Shown: one piece after another, positions 1-7,998 of the stretch | How the letters are laid out: every line of letters starts with the position of its first letter | How positions within the stretch are numbered: position 1 is the first letter of the stretch | Origin: Agrobacterium vitis | GTDB lineage: Bacteria > Pseudomonadota > Alphaproteobacteria > Rhizobiales > Rhizobiaceae | Assembly: GCF_013337045.2 (NCBI RefSeq) | Contig: NZ_CP118262.1 | Location: 124,001-188,000, forward strand | DNA: 64,000 nt | Direction of reading: 5' to 3' | The notes under the pieces: model-generated | Told to the model about the DNA's origin: nothing | Seen by the model: the letters and a program-made list of their open reading frames with translations, nothing else | The model's database searches: none | Translations under genes and position numbers: made by a program

Positions 1-741
1 TTAACGAAATACGCCCAAGTATTTTCGCTACTCCGCGACATTCCTTTCTCTGTTTTAGATTTAGAAGATGATGACGACCTTACAATAAGCCGATATCCAA
101 CTGAGCTGAACATTTCGAAGAACAGTACCAACGTCAGGAAGATACGGAAGACACTTTCTCTTCAGGAAGCCCCAAATTACGTCGATGTGAAATCCATCAT
201 CAAAGTTGCTGCCGATACGAAGACCTACGACTGGCAAGCAGAGGCTTTCAAGGTCGAGCAGAGCGGCTATTGGAAGACCCTTGGGCCGGGAAAAAGTGGC
301 GTTGGTAAGAACGGCGACACGGTTCACGGTCGGACCTGGGTAACGGTCAAGGAAAGCTGGATCGAATCTCTAGGTTTTGAGCCTCCGGAGGCCTCAGGTT
401 CCTTGGCAATGAAGGTGACCACCGACTCCACTGACCTTGGTTTTGTCTACGTTATGCGATCCGCGAACCATCCTAAGGACCAGTACAAAATCGGGTTCAC
501 TGTAAAAGACGTACACGACCGAGCAAACCAACTGTATTCGACATCCGGTCAACCGGACCAATTTAATGTCGTTCAGCAATGGAATGTGCGCGCGCCTCGC
601 CGTGTCGAGGCTCTAGTTCATGAAAAGCTAGCCGCATACCGCGTGAACCCGAGTCGCGAATTCTTCACTGTCAAGTACGAACATATCAGGAAGGTGATAG
701 AGCAGGCTATCCAGGATCTTGCTGCAGCCGTCTCCGAATGA
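1..741 (+). CDS. GIY-YIG (T5orf172/MUG113-type) protein, 3' part, truncated by the window edge
   Basis: The reading frame is open from base 1 with no stop, so the gene begins before the window; the first in-frame ATG is only at 187. The C-terminal ~100 residues look like the T5orf172/MUG113 branch of GIY-YIG domains: FVYVM, then YKIGFT, then RANQLYSTSG, a conserved Glu in RRVEALVHEKL, and REFF near the end. This family occurs in phage and restriction-associated proteins and may cut or bind DNA. The upstream ~145 residues are not recognised; they include an acidic run (LEDDDD) and a lysine/arginine-rich stretch. The setting at the edge of a defence-like stretch is suggestive only. Confidence 0.7.
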   Translation, partial: LTKYAQVFSLLRDIPFSVLDLEDDDDLTISRYPTELNISKNSTNVRKIRKTLSLQEAPNYVDVKSIIKVAADTKTYDWQAEAFKVEQSGYWKTLGPGKSGVGKNGDTVHGRTWVTVKESWIESLGFEPPEASGSLAMKVTTDSTDLGFVYVMRSANHPKDQYKIGFTVKDVHDRANQLYSTSGQPDQFNVVQQWNVRAPRRVEALVHEKLAAYRVNPSREFFTVKYEHIRKVIEQAIQDLAAAVSE

Positions 742-1250
742 ATGGATCAGCGTTAAGCGGGGCAGCGCCAACGTCAAACTCTCCCGCCCCTTCTACTCCC
801 GCTATTTCTGCTGCAGCGTGACCGGAATGCTGCCGATAGTCCCCGTGAAGATTTCTGGAGCCTTCTACCATTGTTCGTAGGCAGCGGCCCAAGCTTGAAT
901 GATGCCGCCGAAGGTCAAGGCAATCGTCAATGCAAGGATACCAGTCTGTATCTTCTTGTTGTCGCCATGCCGCTGCTCCTCCAAGTCGAAGGCAGTGATG
1001 GTGTTCAATGCTTTCGCTTGCTAGAGTCATCCTGACATCGAATTTTGGCGACGTTTGCGAACACCTTTTTGCAATCGATGGTTTGCACGCCGATTAAATG
1101 AGCTCCACTTAGCTCTCCGCCCCACACGTGACGCTCTGACCGTAGTCGCCGTATCAGGCCTGTCGCTTCAGGGTGAAATACTCCAAACTGGGCTTGTCCA
1201 AATCGGCAAGGTGAGCCAATGTGGGGTTGTAGCGCAGGTGGGAGGAACAG
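742..1250. other. Intergenic stretch with no secure gene
   Basis: About 500 bases between the GIY-YIG gene and the radical SAM operon. No long recognisable frame is present on either strand; the longest minus-strand frame (707-1030) has no recognisable features. One possible short membrane peptide is listed separately (865-1008, minus). The last 20 bases hold a good Shine-Dalgarno (GGGAGGAA) that serves the gene starting at 1251. Confidence 0.5.
865..1008 (-). CDS. Possible small membrane protein (47 aa)
   Basis: Read on the minus strand from a TTG at 1008, the frame gives a short polar N-terminus, a basic stretch (DNKKIQTG) and then a hydrophobic segment of about 20 residues with small residues (LALTIALTFGG) ending in AAAYEQW. 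That pattern is typical of single-pass small membrane proteins or holin-like peptides. There is no ATG start and only a weak ribosome site, and I do not recognise a family. It could equally be the tail of a degraded gene. The call rests on hydrophobic pattern alone. Confidence 0.25.
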   Translation of the reverse strand: MNTITAFDLEEQRHGDNKKIQTGILALTIALTFGGIIQAWAAAYEQW

Positions 1251-2384
1251 ATGGCTTCAATCATTACCGTGCGCGGCAAAACAGTGCATCGCGATCCGCC
1301 GAACCTTCCAGACAGCCTCAGAAATTTCATCGATTATCGAAAGTCAGGTCTAAGCCTCAACCATATCGTTGGTTGTCCGCTGGATTGCGGCTATTGTGTT
1401 CGTCACCTGTTCGACAATTTTGAGATGAAGCGTCCCCATTTGGTCGTTGACGATTATGTGGCTGTGGAAGTTCTCCTCGATCATTGGGCATTCCGAGCGC
1501 ATCGAACCCCCATTCAGATATTCAATCGCGCCACCGACCCGTTTCTTCCGGGCGTAAAGGATCATCTCTTCCGGACGCTAGAGGCGTTAGACAGCCGTGG
1601 CCTTTCGAACCCGGTGCTCGTCATCACACGATGGAAGGTGAAGCCGGCCGACGTCGAACGACTTGAGGCGCTGTCGAACATAAAGCTGACAATCCTCGTT
1701 ACTTGGTCGGGGATTGACGATGACAGGGTTGAGCCGGTGTCTTCAGCCATCGCCGAACGTAGCCTCGAAGTGCTTGCTTGCAATGCTGTGCGCACCAAAA
1801 AGATCTTGTACTGGCGGCCGATCATCTCGGGCCTGAACGACTCGGACGCCCATATGGCTAGGGCTCGCAAACTTGCGGATCTGGCCGACGCCACGGTATT
1901 TACGGGCCTCTTTTATCGTGAGGAAATCCGCGAATATTTTCGTTTGGCGGGTGTCCCTGACCTTTACGAGGACGTAGCGCGGCGCAAAATTTTGCCAAGC
2001 GAAACCGAAAATCGCGTCCTCGCTAGTTTCAGCGGTTCCCCCCTGTTCAGGAAGACGTCTTGCGGGGTAGCCTTTGCGCATGGAGTGGCCGACTACAACG
2101 GTCACTACGGCATCAGTGAGATCTGCGGTATTTGTCCCGAAACACAGCATAATATTTGCAGGGCGTGCCACAGACGGCCAAGCTTGGAGGAGACTCAAAA
2201 ACTTGCGGAAATCGTATCGCTTGCGACGGATACAATTGCGATCTCGGACCGATGTGTTGAAGTCGATGGAAGTAGCGAACACCAACGCTACTTCATGCAG
2301 CACGCCCTGAATTATCAGGTCCATGATCGTGCCCAGCCTCACCTGCGTGACCGGCATGGGCGAGCGGAGATTGGATGGAAATGA
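1251..2384 (+). CDS. Radical SAM protein with C-terminal cysteine cluster
   Basis: A 377-residue protein with a Cx3Cx2C iron-sulfur motif (C42, C46, C49 in GCPLDCGYC), the signature that binds the 4Fe-4S cluster used to cleave S-adenosylmethionine. The spacing and following RHLFDN resemble the spore-photoproduct-lyase-like branch. A second cysteine set near the end (C271, then C292-x2-C295-x7-C303-x2-C306) could hold an auxiliary cluster or zinc. The start at 1251 has a strong GGAGGA site 6 bases upstream. The gene overlaps the next one by 10 bases and is the first of three translationally coupled genes (exonuclease, P-loop kinase). The substrate is unknown; with a nuclease and a kinase-like partner, a nucleic-acid or nucleotide substrate is a reasonable guess. 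Confidence 0.8.
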   Translation: MASIITVRGKTVHRDPPNLPDSLRNFIDYRKSGLSLNHIVGCPLDCGYCVRHLFDNFEMKRPHLVVDDYVAVEVLLDHWAFRAHRTPIQIFNRATDPFLPGVKDHLFRTLEALDSRGLSNPVLVITRWKVKPADVERLEALSNIKLTILVTWSGIDDDRVEPVSSAIAERSLEVLACNAVRTKKILYWRPIISGLNDSDAHMARARKLADLADATVFTGLFYREEIREYFRLAGVPDLYEDVARRKILPSETENRVLASFSGSPLFRKTSCGVAFAHGVADYNGHYGISEICGICPETQHNICRACHRRPSLEETQKLAEIVSLATDTIAISDRCVEVDGSSEHQRYFMQHALNYQVHDRAQPHLRDRHGRAEIGWK

Positions 2385-2965
2385 ACTGGGAAAAAGTTTG
2401 GGTCATTGATGTCGAAGGTAACGGTGCCACCCCGGCTGAAATCGTCGAACTCGCTTTGCTGGAGCTGGTTGACCTTGAGCCGAGCGGGCGTGCCTTCCAC
2501 TGGTTACTTAAACCACAGGAACCCATCAGCCCGATGGTGACGCGTATCCACGGCATAACTGACGCAGATGTAGCAGAAGCACCAATTATCGACGACATTG
2601 CGGACGACATTCTCAGATGGACCGATCAGGCCGTGATTGTCGGGCACAACGTCCGCGTCGAACTCGACATTATCAAACGGTCGATCACCGACTGGAAGCC
2701 ATCCGCGGCAATAGATACGTTGAAGCTTGCCCGCGCATTACGGCCGGGGTTGGAATCTTACAGCCTTGAGAAGCTGGGTGTAGCTCTAAACTTGACTTCG
2801 ACCGCAGAGCGTCAGACGGGTCTGAAGCATCACTCGGCGCAATTCGATGTCGCGTTGACTGCGCTCGTTTTCAACAAGCTCCTCACGCCCCTTGATCCTG
2901 GCGCACGCGCGTCGCGGGTAAGGGAGGCCGACATTCTTTTCATTGCTCAGGAGAGCTTTTTATGA
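2375..2965 (+). CDS. DnaQ-like 3'-5' exonuclease (DEDDh family)
   Basis: A 196-residue RNase H-fold exonuclease. Exo I is visible as D12-x-E14 (IDVEGNG), the core helix follows (IHGIT), Exo II is GHN at 90-92, and Exo III is H153-x4-D158 (HHSAQFD), the DEDDh form. In Exo II the usual Asp position appears to be Glu96 (HNVRVELD), a conservative change worth checking. Such proteins trim DNA or RNA 3' ends using two metal ions. The start lies inside the end of the radical SAM gene and the stop overlaps the next start by 4 bases (ATGA), so all three are probably co-translated. A stand-alone nuclease of this size is more likely a repair, RNA-trimming or defence enzyme than a polymerase subunit. Confidence 0.85.
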   Translation: MEMNWEKVWVIDVEGNGATPAEIVELALLELVDLEPSGRAFHWLLKPQEPISPMVTRIHGITDADVAEAPIIDDIADDILRWTDQAVIVGHNVRVELDIIKRSITDWKPSAAIDTLKLARALRPGLESYSLEKLGVALNLTSTAERQTGLKHHSAQFDVALTALVFNKLLTPLDPGARASRVREADILFIAQESFL

Positions 2966-3546
2966 CGGTAAAGGTTGGATTGGCCGGCACGCATTCGACA
3001 GGGAAGTCGACATTTCTTGATGCGTTGAATGTGCGCCTGACAAACGACGGTGTACGCGTGGGTCGGATCGGAGACCTTGCAACTGCCGCCAGGGCTCGTG
3101 GTTTTCCAATTTTGACCCAACACAATTTCGAAAGCACGCTTTGGATTATGGCAGAGGGTATGAGACAGGAAGCGGAAGCTACTTTGACGAGCGACGTTAT
3201 ACTAGTAGATCGGCCGGTTTTCGACGCGCTCGGGTATCTTTACGCAGCATTGCAGATATCCGGTAGGGCTTTGCCAGAGCCTAAAATTGATGAGTTGCGC
3301 AGGATCGCGGAAGCCTGTGCAATTGATTACGATATCGTTATTTTGACTGAACTTGATGATAGCGTTGGTCTGGGCGAGGGACGTGATGAAAATCACGCAT
3401 TTCGGGTCGCCGCTGGGGAGCAAATTGCCGCTATCGCACAGGCTAGCGGACTCACTCCGCTCGCCCTCACGTCTTCTAATTCAGGGAAAATGCTGGAAGT
3501 AGTTCATAAGAAGATATTGTCGAGCCTTGGGTGTGCGCTTCAATAG
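2962..3546 (+). CDS. P-loop ATPase, nucleoside-kinase-like (AAA_28/NadR-like)
   Basis: A 194-residue protein with a Walker A motif at residues 9-17 (GTHSTGKST) and a VILVDRPVFD segment at 79-88 that fits the Walker B/DR region of small-molecule kinases such as the NadR C-terminal domain and deoxynucleoside kinases. The length fits a single kinase domain. Its start overlaps the exonuclease stop (ATGA). Base use is visibly more AT-rich than most of the window. Within the operon it may phosphorylate a nucleoside or nucleotide handled by the radical SAM enzyme; this is inference from context. A GTPase or chaperone-like role cannot be excluded. Confidence 0.75.
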   Translation: MTVKVGLAGTHSTGKSTFLDALNVRLTNDGVRVGRIGDLATAARARGFPILTQHNFESTLWIMAEGMRQEAEATLTSDVILVDRPVFDALGYLYAALQISGRALPEPKIDELRRIAEACAIDYDIVILTELDDSVGLGEGRDENHAFRVAAGEQIAAIAQASGLTPLALTSSNSGKMLEVVHKKILSSLGCALQ

Positions 3547-3626
3547 TTCGCACAGCCTCTCTCTGACGCAATCCGCGAAAGAATTGCATCTCGACAGATT
3601 GAAAATTCATCCATAGCGTATGTGGG

Positions 3627-3648
3627 TGTCAATATCTGACATAGTCAG
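3627..3648. promoter_or_regulatory. Overlapping palindromes, candidate WYL operator
   Basis: Two perfect 5-bp inverted repeats overlap: TGTCA-N5-TGACA (3627-3641) and CTGAC-ATA-GTCAG (3636-3648). They end 16 bases before the ATG at 3665 of the WYL regulator. Position and symmetry suggest an autoregulatory operator. They also argue against the upstream ATG at 3620, which would place the site inside the coding region. Confidence 0.5.
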
Positions 3649-3664
3649 CGGCCCAGGATTTTTC

Positions 3665-4648
3665 ATGTCGTTCTCCAAGTCTCAAGACCTGATCAGGTTG
3701 GCGCGGCTGGCAGCCACGCGGCCTACTGGGATCAGCCTTGATGAAATCTGCGAGCAGTTCACCGTCTCTCATCGAACAGCGCAACGTATGACTGATGCGC
3801 TGGAGTCGTTATTCACCAATGTCGAGGCGATCGATGGCCCGGACCGTCGACGGCGTTGGCGTGTCGCTGACCCGATGCTCAACCGTCTCCAAATCCGTCA
3901 AGAAACGGCAATTGAGGCTTTGGAGATCGCGAACCGGGCGGCGAGGGTCGATGGCCGGTTGCGCCACGCTGCTGCACTTGAAGATTTGCGCGACGGATTG
4001 TTGGCGCGGCTGACACCCAAAGACGCTTTGCGCACAGAAGCCGATGTCGAAGCGGTTCTGTTGGCTATGGGATCGGTCACACGCCCAGGACCGCGTGTTA
4101 ACATGGTGCCCACTGTCTTAGATGCGGTGATAGAGGGGCTGCGCGGTCCGTTCAGGCTACGGCTACGCTATGGAACCGCGGACGCGCCAGAACGGATCGT
4201 CGAGCCCCACGGTCTATTGCTAGGGCATCGAACTTATCTCGTGGCGCGTCAGCCCGCTCGCGGCGACGATATGCGGAATTTCCGTTTGGACCGGATACTA
4301 AGCGCGCATACCTTAGATGAGAGCTTCAGCCTCTTGCCCGGCTTTTCGCTGGAGGAGTACGCGGCCCAGTCGTTTGGCGTCTATCAGAACCCCAAGCAAT
4401 ATGACGACGTCATCTGGCGTTTCGCTCCGCAGGCCGCAGCGAGGGCGGCTGAGTTCTGCTTTCATCCGAAACAGACCGTTGAAGAGGAGGAGGACGGTAG
4501 CCTTATTGTCCGATTTCGTGCGGCGGGCTGGCTGGAAATGGTGTGGCATCTTTATTCATGGGGAGATGCGGTCGAGGTAATTGCTCCGGCGGGGCTGCGC
4601 AGAATGGTTGAACATCACCGCAGAAGCGACTTCGAGGCCTTTCCATAA
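3665..4648 (+). CDS. WYL-domain transcriptional regulator (YafY/PafBC-like)
   Basis: A 327-residue regulator. The N-terminus is a winged helix-turn-helix (about residues 5-60, with ISLDEICEQFTVSHRTAQR). The middle and C-terminus fit a WYL domain (PFRLRLRY, ERIVEPHGLLL, YLVARQP, RNFRLDRI) and a WCX-type extension ending in EVIAPAGLRRMVEHH. WYL domains usually sense a ligand, often nucleic acid or nucleotide. I chose the ATG at 3665 rather than 3620 because the first 15 residues of the longer form are not conserved-looking and overlap the palindromes. WYL proteins such as BrxR and CapW regulate defence islands, and here the gene sits directly between two accessory cassettes on the same strand. 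Confidence 0.85.
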   Translation: MSFSKSQDLIRLARLAATRPTGISLDEICEQFTVSHRTAQRMTDALESLFTNVEAIDGPDRRRRWRVADPMLNRLQIRQETAIEALEIANRAARVDGRLRHAAALEDLRDGLLARLTPKDALRTEADVEAVLLAMGSVTRPGPRVNMVPTVLDAVIEGLRGPFRLRLRYGTADAPERIVEPHGLLLGHRTYLVARQPARGDDMRNFRLDRILSAHTLDESFSLLPGFSLEEYAAQSFGVYQNPKQYDDVIWRFAPQAAARAAEFCFHPKQTVEEEEDGSLIVRFRAAGWLEMVWHLYSWGDAVEVIAPAGLRRMVEHHRRSDFEAFP

Positions 4649-4782
4649 CGGATTTCTAACGCAAAACGTAAGCGCCGACCGATCTTATTTATTCTGGGTC
4701 GGAGTATGTCAGCTTTTGACACCCTCATCGATGTATTGTCGGAACAGCCCGATTCCCAGGGGTGTTCGATGAGGAGAAAATA

Positions 4783-4998
4783 ATGTCGAAAGGTAAGGCA
4801 AGCGGAAGCAATTTTCGCAGTGCAATCAGTGGGCGGTTTTTGACTGCCAAACATGGACACGCAACCCCGCGAACGACGGTTCGAGAAGCCAAGGGCGGGG
4901 GGAGCACCGGGGGTACATATAGAAGTGCCATTTCTGGTCGGTTCGTGACGACCAAATACGGCAAGTCACACCCGCGCACAACGATCAAGGACAGCTGA
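4783..4998 (+). CDS. Small basic protein with two internal repeats
   Basis: A 71-residue protein made of two near-identical units, each with the pattern [FY]RSAISGRF[LV]T-x-K-[HY]G followed by PRTT[VI][RK], joined by a GGGSTGG linker. The start at 4783 (MSKGKASG) follows a GGAG site; an in-frame ATG at 4762 is less likely. Short proteins built from this SAISGR...PRTT unit are known as uncharacterised genes in many bacteria. It lies 33 bases before the TIR gene on the same strand and is probably co-transcribed. The basic, repeated design suggests binding to a nucleic acid or a partner protein, but no function can be assigned. Confidence 0.75.
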   Translation: MSKGKASGSNFRSAISGRFLTAKHGHATPRTTVREAKGGGSTGGTYRSAISGRFVTTKYGKSHPRTTIKDS

Positions 4999-5031
4999 AC
5001 GCAGCATCCCTTTTAAGAGAAAGTAATTCTG

Positions 5032-5739
5032 ATGGTTCAATGTACAGCACCTAGAGAGGGGCATCGCTCGGCAAGTGCGGCAGCAAATTGCCCGGCATGT
5101 CGTGGCCGCAGCCGTTATAGTGGCTACAGTAGTTATAGCAGCTACAATAGCGGTTATGGGGCATCCTCTATTTCACCGTCTTATCGCTCCCCGTCAGGAA
5201 CCACTGGCGGTGGGTCTAGTAGGGTACGGGCAAAATGGTCCAAAGCCGGTTCATCCGTATTATACACACCTACTGAAGTGCGTGCGCTCACGCCAATCCG
5301 CCAGACTGTCGAAAAACGAGCGGAACTACCGGATCTCCGGGATGTATTCCTGTGTCATGCTTGGGATGACCGGCAGGGGGATGCAAAGGTGCTGCACGAT
5401 CTGCTCGAAGCGCGTGGCGTAACGGTGTGGTTCAGCGAAAAGGACGTTGCCCTCGGTACGTCGTTACTTCGCGAAATCGACAAGGGATTGGCAAAGTCCC
5501 GTGTCGGGATTGTGCTTGTCACGCCCGCATTGCTGCGCCGTCTTCCAGCAGCAGGTGTTGCCGACAAAGAGCTCTCTGCACTATTGGCGACCGAACAGCT
5601 CGTACCGATCGTCCATGACACAACGTACGAAGCTCTCCGCAACGTCAGCCCCCTGCTGGCCTCGCGAAGCGGCTTGAGCACCGAAGACGATACTTTGACC
5701 GTTGTGGCAGACAAGCTCGCTGAGCTTGTTGCGAGCTAG
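5032..5739 (+). CDS. TIR-domain protein with N-terminal zinc-finger-like segment
   Basis: A 235-residue protein. Residues 1-25 hold C4, H11, C20 and C23 (QCTAPREGH ... CPACRG), a likely zinc knuckle. Residues 28-62 are a low-complexity Ser/Tyr/Gly linker (SGYSSYSSYNSGYG). Residues 103-235 form a TIR domain: DVFLCHAWDDR, a WFSEKDVALG loop, IVLVTPALL, and a conserved-position Glu (E180 in DKELSALL) that matches the catalytic Glu of NAD-consuming TIR enzymes. Many bacterial TIR proteins deplete or convert NAD during phage defence. Neighbours are a repeat-peptide gene upstream and an HNH-type gene 20 bases downstream. NADase activity is inferred from the motif only. Confidence 0.85.
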   Translation: MVQCTAPREGHRSASAAANCPACRGRSRYSGYSSYSSYNSGYGASSISPSYRSPSGTTGGGSSRVRAKWSKAGSSVLYTPTEVRALTPIRQTVEKRAELPDLRDVFLCHAWDDRQGDAKVLHDLLEARGVTVWFSEKDVALGTSLLREIDKGLAKSRVGIVLVTPALLRRLPAAGVADKELSALLATEQLVPIVHDTTYEALRNVSPLLASRSGLSTEDDTLTVVADKLAELVAS

Positions 5740-5759
5740 ATTTATTTGAGGATGCGCCG

Positions 5760-6023
5760 ATGTTGAAAACCGATACCCGCCAGGCTAATTGGCGCCGAGC
5801 CAATCCGGCCAAATATAATGCTCACCTTGCCGTGCAGCGGGCGGTTAATGCAGGTGATCTGGAAAGGCAAACATGTGAGGTCTGTGGGATTGAAGCGGTC
5901 GATGCTCATCACGATCGATACGACGAACCCCTAAAAGTACGTTGGCTGTGCCGGTTGCATCATACTCGCCTTCATCACCGTGGCGAAGATATGTTCCCAC
6001 TTAGACGCCAGGATAATTGCTGA
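5760..6023 (+). CDS. Small HNH-endonuclease-like zinc protein
   Basis: An 87-residue protein with CEVCG at about residues 39-43, an HH pair (DAHHDRYDEPL), and a C-terminal CRLHHTRLHH. The Cys-x2-Cys ... HH ... Cys-x2-HH layout and the PLKVRWLC strand match the small phage-type HNH fold in which zinc holds the structure and the His residues act on DNA. It starts 20 bases after the TIR gene with GAGG nearby, so it likely ends the same transcript. The fold call is fairly safe; whether it cuts DNA is not shown. Confidence 0.7.
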   Translation: MLKTDTRQANWRRANPAKYNAHLAVQRAVNAGDLERQTCEVCGIEAVDAHHDRYDEPLKVRWLCRLHHTRLHHRGEDMFPLRRQDNC

Positions 6024-6240
6024 CGAAGATAATCAATCATCCCAAGCGGTTGGGTTTTTAATGAGCGGGTCGTGGGTTCACATCCGTTCAAGGCGCAGAA
6101 TGCTCCTCTGGTGCCGTCGCGACCTTCTCCCCCGGCAATCGGCAGATCGAACTGAACGGTCGAGAAAAGAAGAAATCTGATTCCCGAGTAGCCCGGTCCG
6201 GTGGCCTGCTTTAAGGAATGTTGCCGCCTGGGAGAAGTAA

Positions 6241-7730
6241 ATGACTGAAGAGCCGCTTTTGAAGCCGTTAGAAAATTGTTGGCGGGTCGAGCGCGCGGAT
6301 GAGTTCGCTATCTTGATCGACGCAGATATCTACTACGCGGCCGCAAGGTCGGCGATGAAAGCGGCGAAACGCTCGATCTTTCTTGTTGGCTGGGATTTCA
6401 ACGCACTGGTGACCCTCGGGAACCCTGATCTCAAGGACGACGGACCTCAAGGGGTTGGCGACTTCCTTCTTTGGCTCGCTAAGCGTAATCCTGATCTCGA
6501 AATCCGCCTGCTTCTGTGGAATCCCGGGTTCCTTTCGAGCTGGGCGAAGGCCGCGAACGTCCTCTATCTTCTGCGGTGGAAATTGAACCGTCAGATCACG
6601 GCGAAGCTGGACGGCAACCATCCGGTCGGCAGCTCCCATCATCAGAAAATCCTCGTCATCGATGACAGTTTGGCATTCTGCGGCGGGATCGACGTGACGA
6701 CCGAGCGTTGGGACACCCGCGACCATCTCGACGACGCCCCGAAACGCAAACGTCCGGATGGCACTTCATATGGCCCTTGGCATGATGCCTCGAGCTATTG
6801 CGTCGGTCCAGCTGCGCGCGCGCTCGGCGATCTTTGCCGCGAGCGCTGGCACCTTGCGGGCGGTGAAAAACTCGACCCCGTCGAGCATAATGGCGAGTTT
6901 CCAACTGTCGAGGGAGCGATCGCGTTTGGCGAAGTTGACCTTGCGATCTCGCGGACCAGCCCGGCGCACGGTGGTCGCGAGCGGATCACAGAGATCGAGA
7001 AGCTCTACATCGACATGATCATGTCAGCGCATAAGGTCGTCTACGCCGAGAGCCAATATTTCGCGTCCCGTGCGGTGGCCCAGGCGATCGCCAACAGGCT
7101 GGGGGAGCCGGATGGACCGGAATTCGTGCTCATCAATCCGGTCAAAGCCGATAATTGGCTGGGCGCGCTCGCAATGGATTCGGCGCGCGCGAATTGCGGG
7201 AATCCCTGCGTCATCACGACCTTTATGACAGATTACGGATTTACCATCCGGTGACGGCGAAAGGTCAAGCGATCTACGTCCATTCCAAATTGATGATCGT
7301 GGACGATAGAATGATGCGGGTCGGGTCCTCGAACTTCAACAATCGTTCGATGCGCTTCGACAACGAATGCGACGTCGCCTTCGAGGCGGGTGGCGCGGAC
7401 GCGTTGAAGGCCAAGCTCGCGAATTTGAGAAACGACCTGCTCGGCGAGCACCTTGGCGTCGACGTTGAAACCATTCGAGATGTCGTGGATAGGCAGGGCT
7501 CAGTCATTGCTGCGATAGAAGCACTTAGGCTGCCGCGAGGTTTAGGAGAAGCAGGGTCGAAGCGGACGCTAATCCCCTATGAGACGCCTGAGTTGGAAGA
7601 CCTTGCGCAGTGGATGGCCGACAACGAAATCCTTGACCCCGAAGGTCCGGAAGAGGTTTTTGAGCCAATCGAGAAGCGCGGCCTCTTTCGCGGCCGGCTC
7701 AAAATGCCCTTCCAGCAATCCAGGACCTGA
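6241..7730 (+). pseudogene. Phospholipase D-family protein, frameshifted
   Basis: Two overlapping frames together encode one phospholipase D-like protein. The first (6241-7254) carries an N-terminal HKD-type motif (HHQKILVIDD) and the pairing segment up to AMDSARA. The second frame (usable from about 7200 to 7730) resumes with ELRESLRHHD and carries the second motif (HSKLMIVDD, GSSNFNNRS). Both motifs are needed for one active site. The break lies in a GC-dinucleotide run at about 7190-7202; removing one GC unit restores a continuous SARELRES. This is a 2-base slippage, either a true inactivation, a switchable tract, or a sequencing error. Intact homologues hydrolyse phosphodiester bonds of phospholipids or similar substrates. 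The gene starts with GGAGAAGTAA before ATG. Confidence 0.85.
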
Positions 7731-7998
7731 CCTCTTTGCCGATCCCAGGCTAAAGCGTCGTAAGACTGCGTTCGCACCGCTTTCGACAAATCATCTGATG
7801 GGTTCGATATCGAGACAGTCGCTCAATGATATCGGAAATCGTTCTCATGGTAGGCCCTCCGTGGAGCGGCGAGCCAGAGAGCCAACCGATTTCAATGCAA
7901 TAATGCTGCGCTGCAGAATTACAATGTTCCGCAGCTATGTTCCCGACGGTGGAATTTTGGCCGGGCTGTGATAGTGTGCCGAAATTCAGAGGGTTAGT

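Noticed and set aside
6024..6240. A short stretch with a GGTTCACATCC string and a T-run, reminiscent of a tRNA 3' end or an attachment site
   Set aside because: The stem bases around the loop do not pair and no acceptor stem or CCA is present. It is too weak to call a tRNA remnant or att site.
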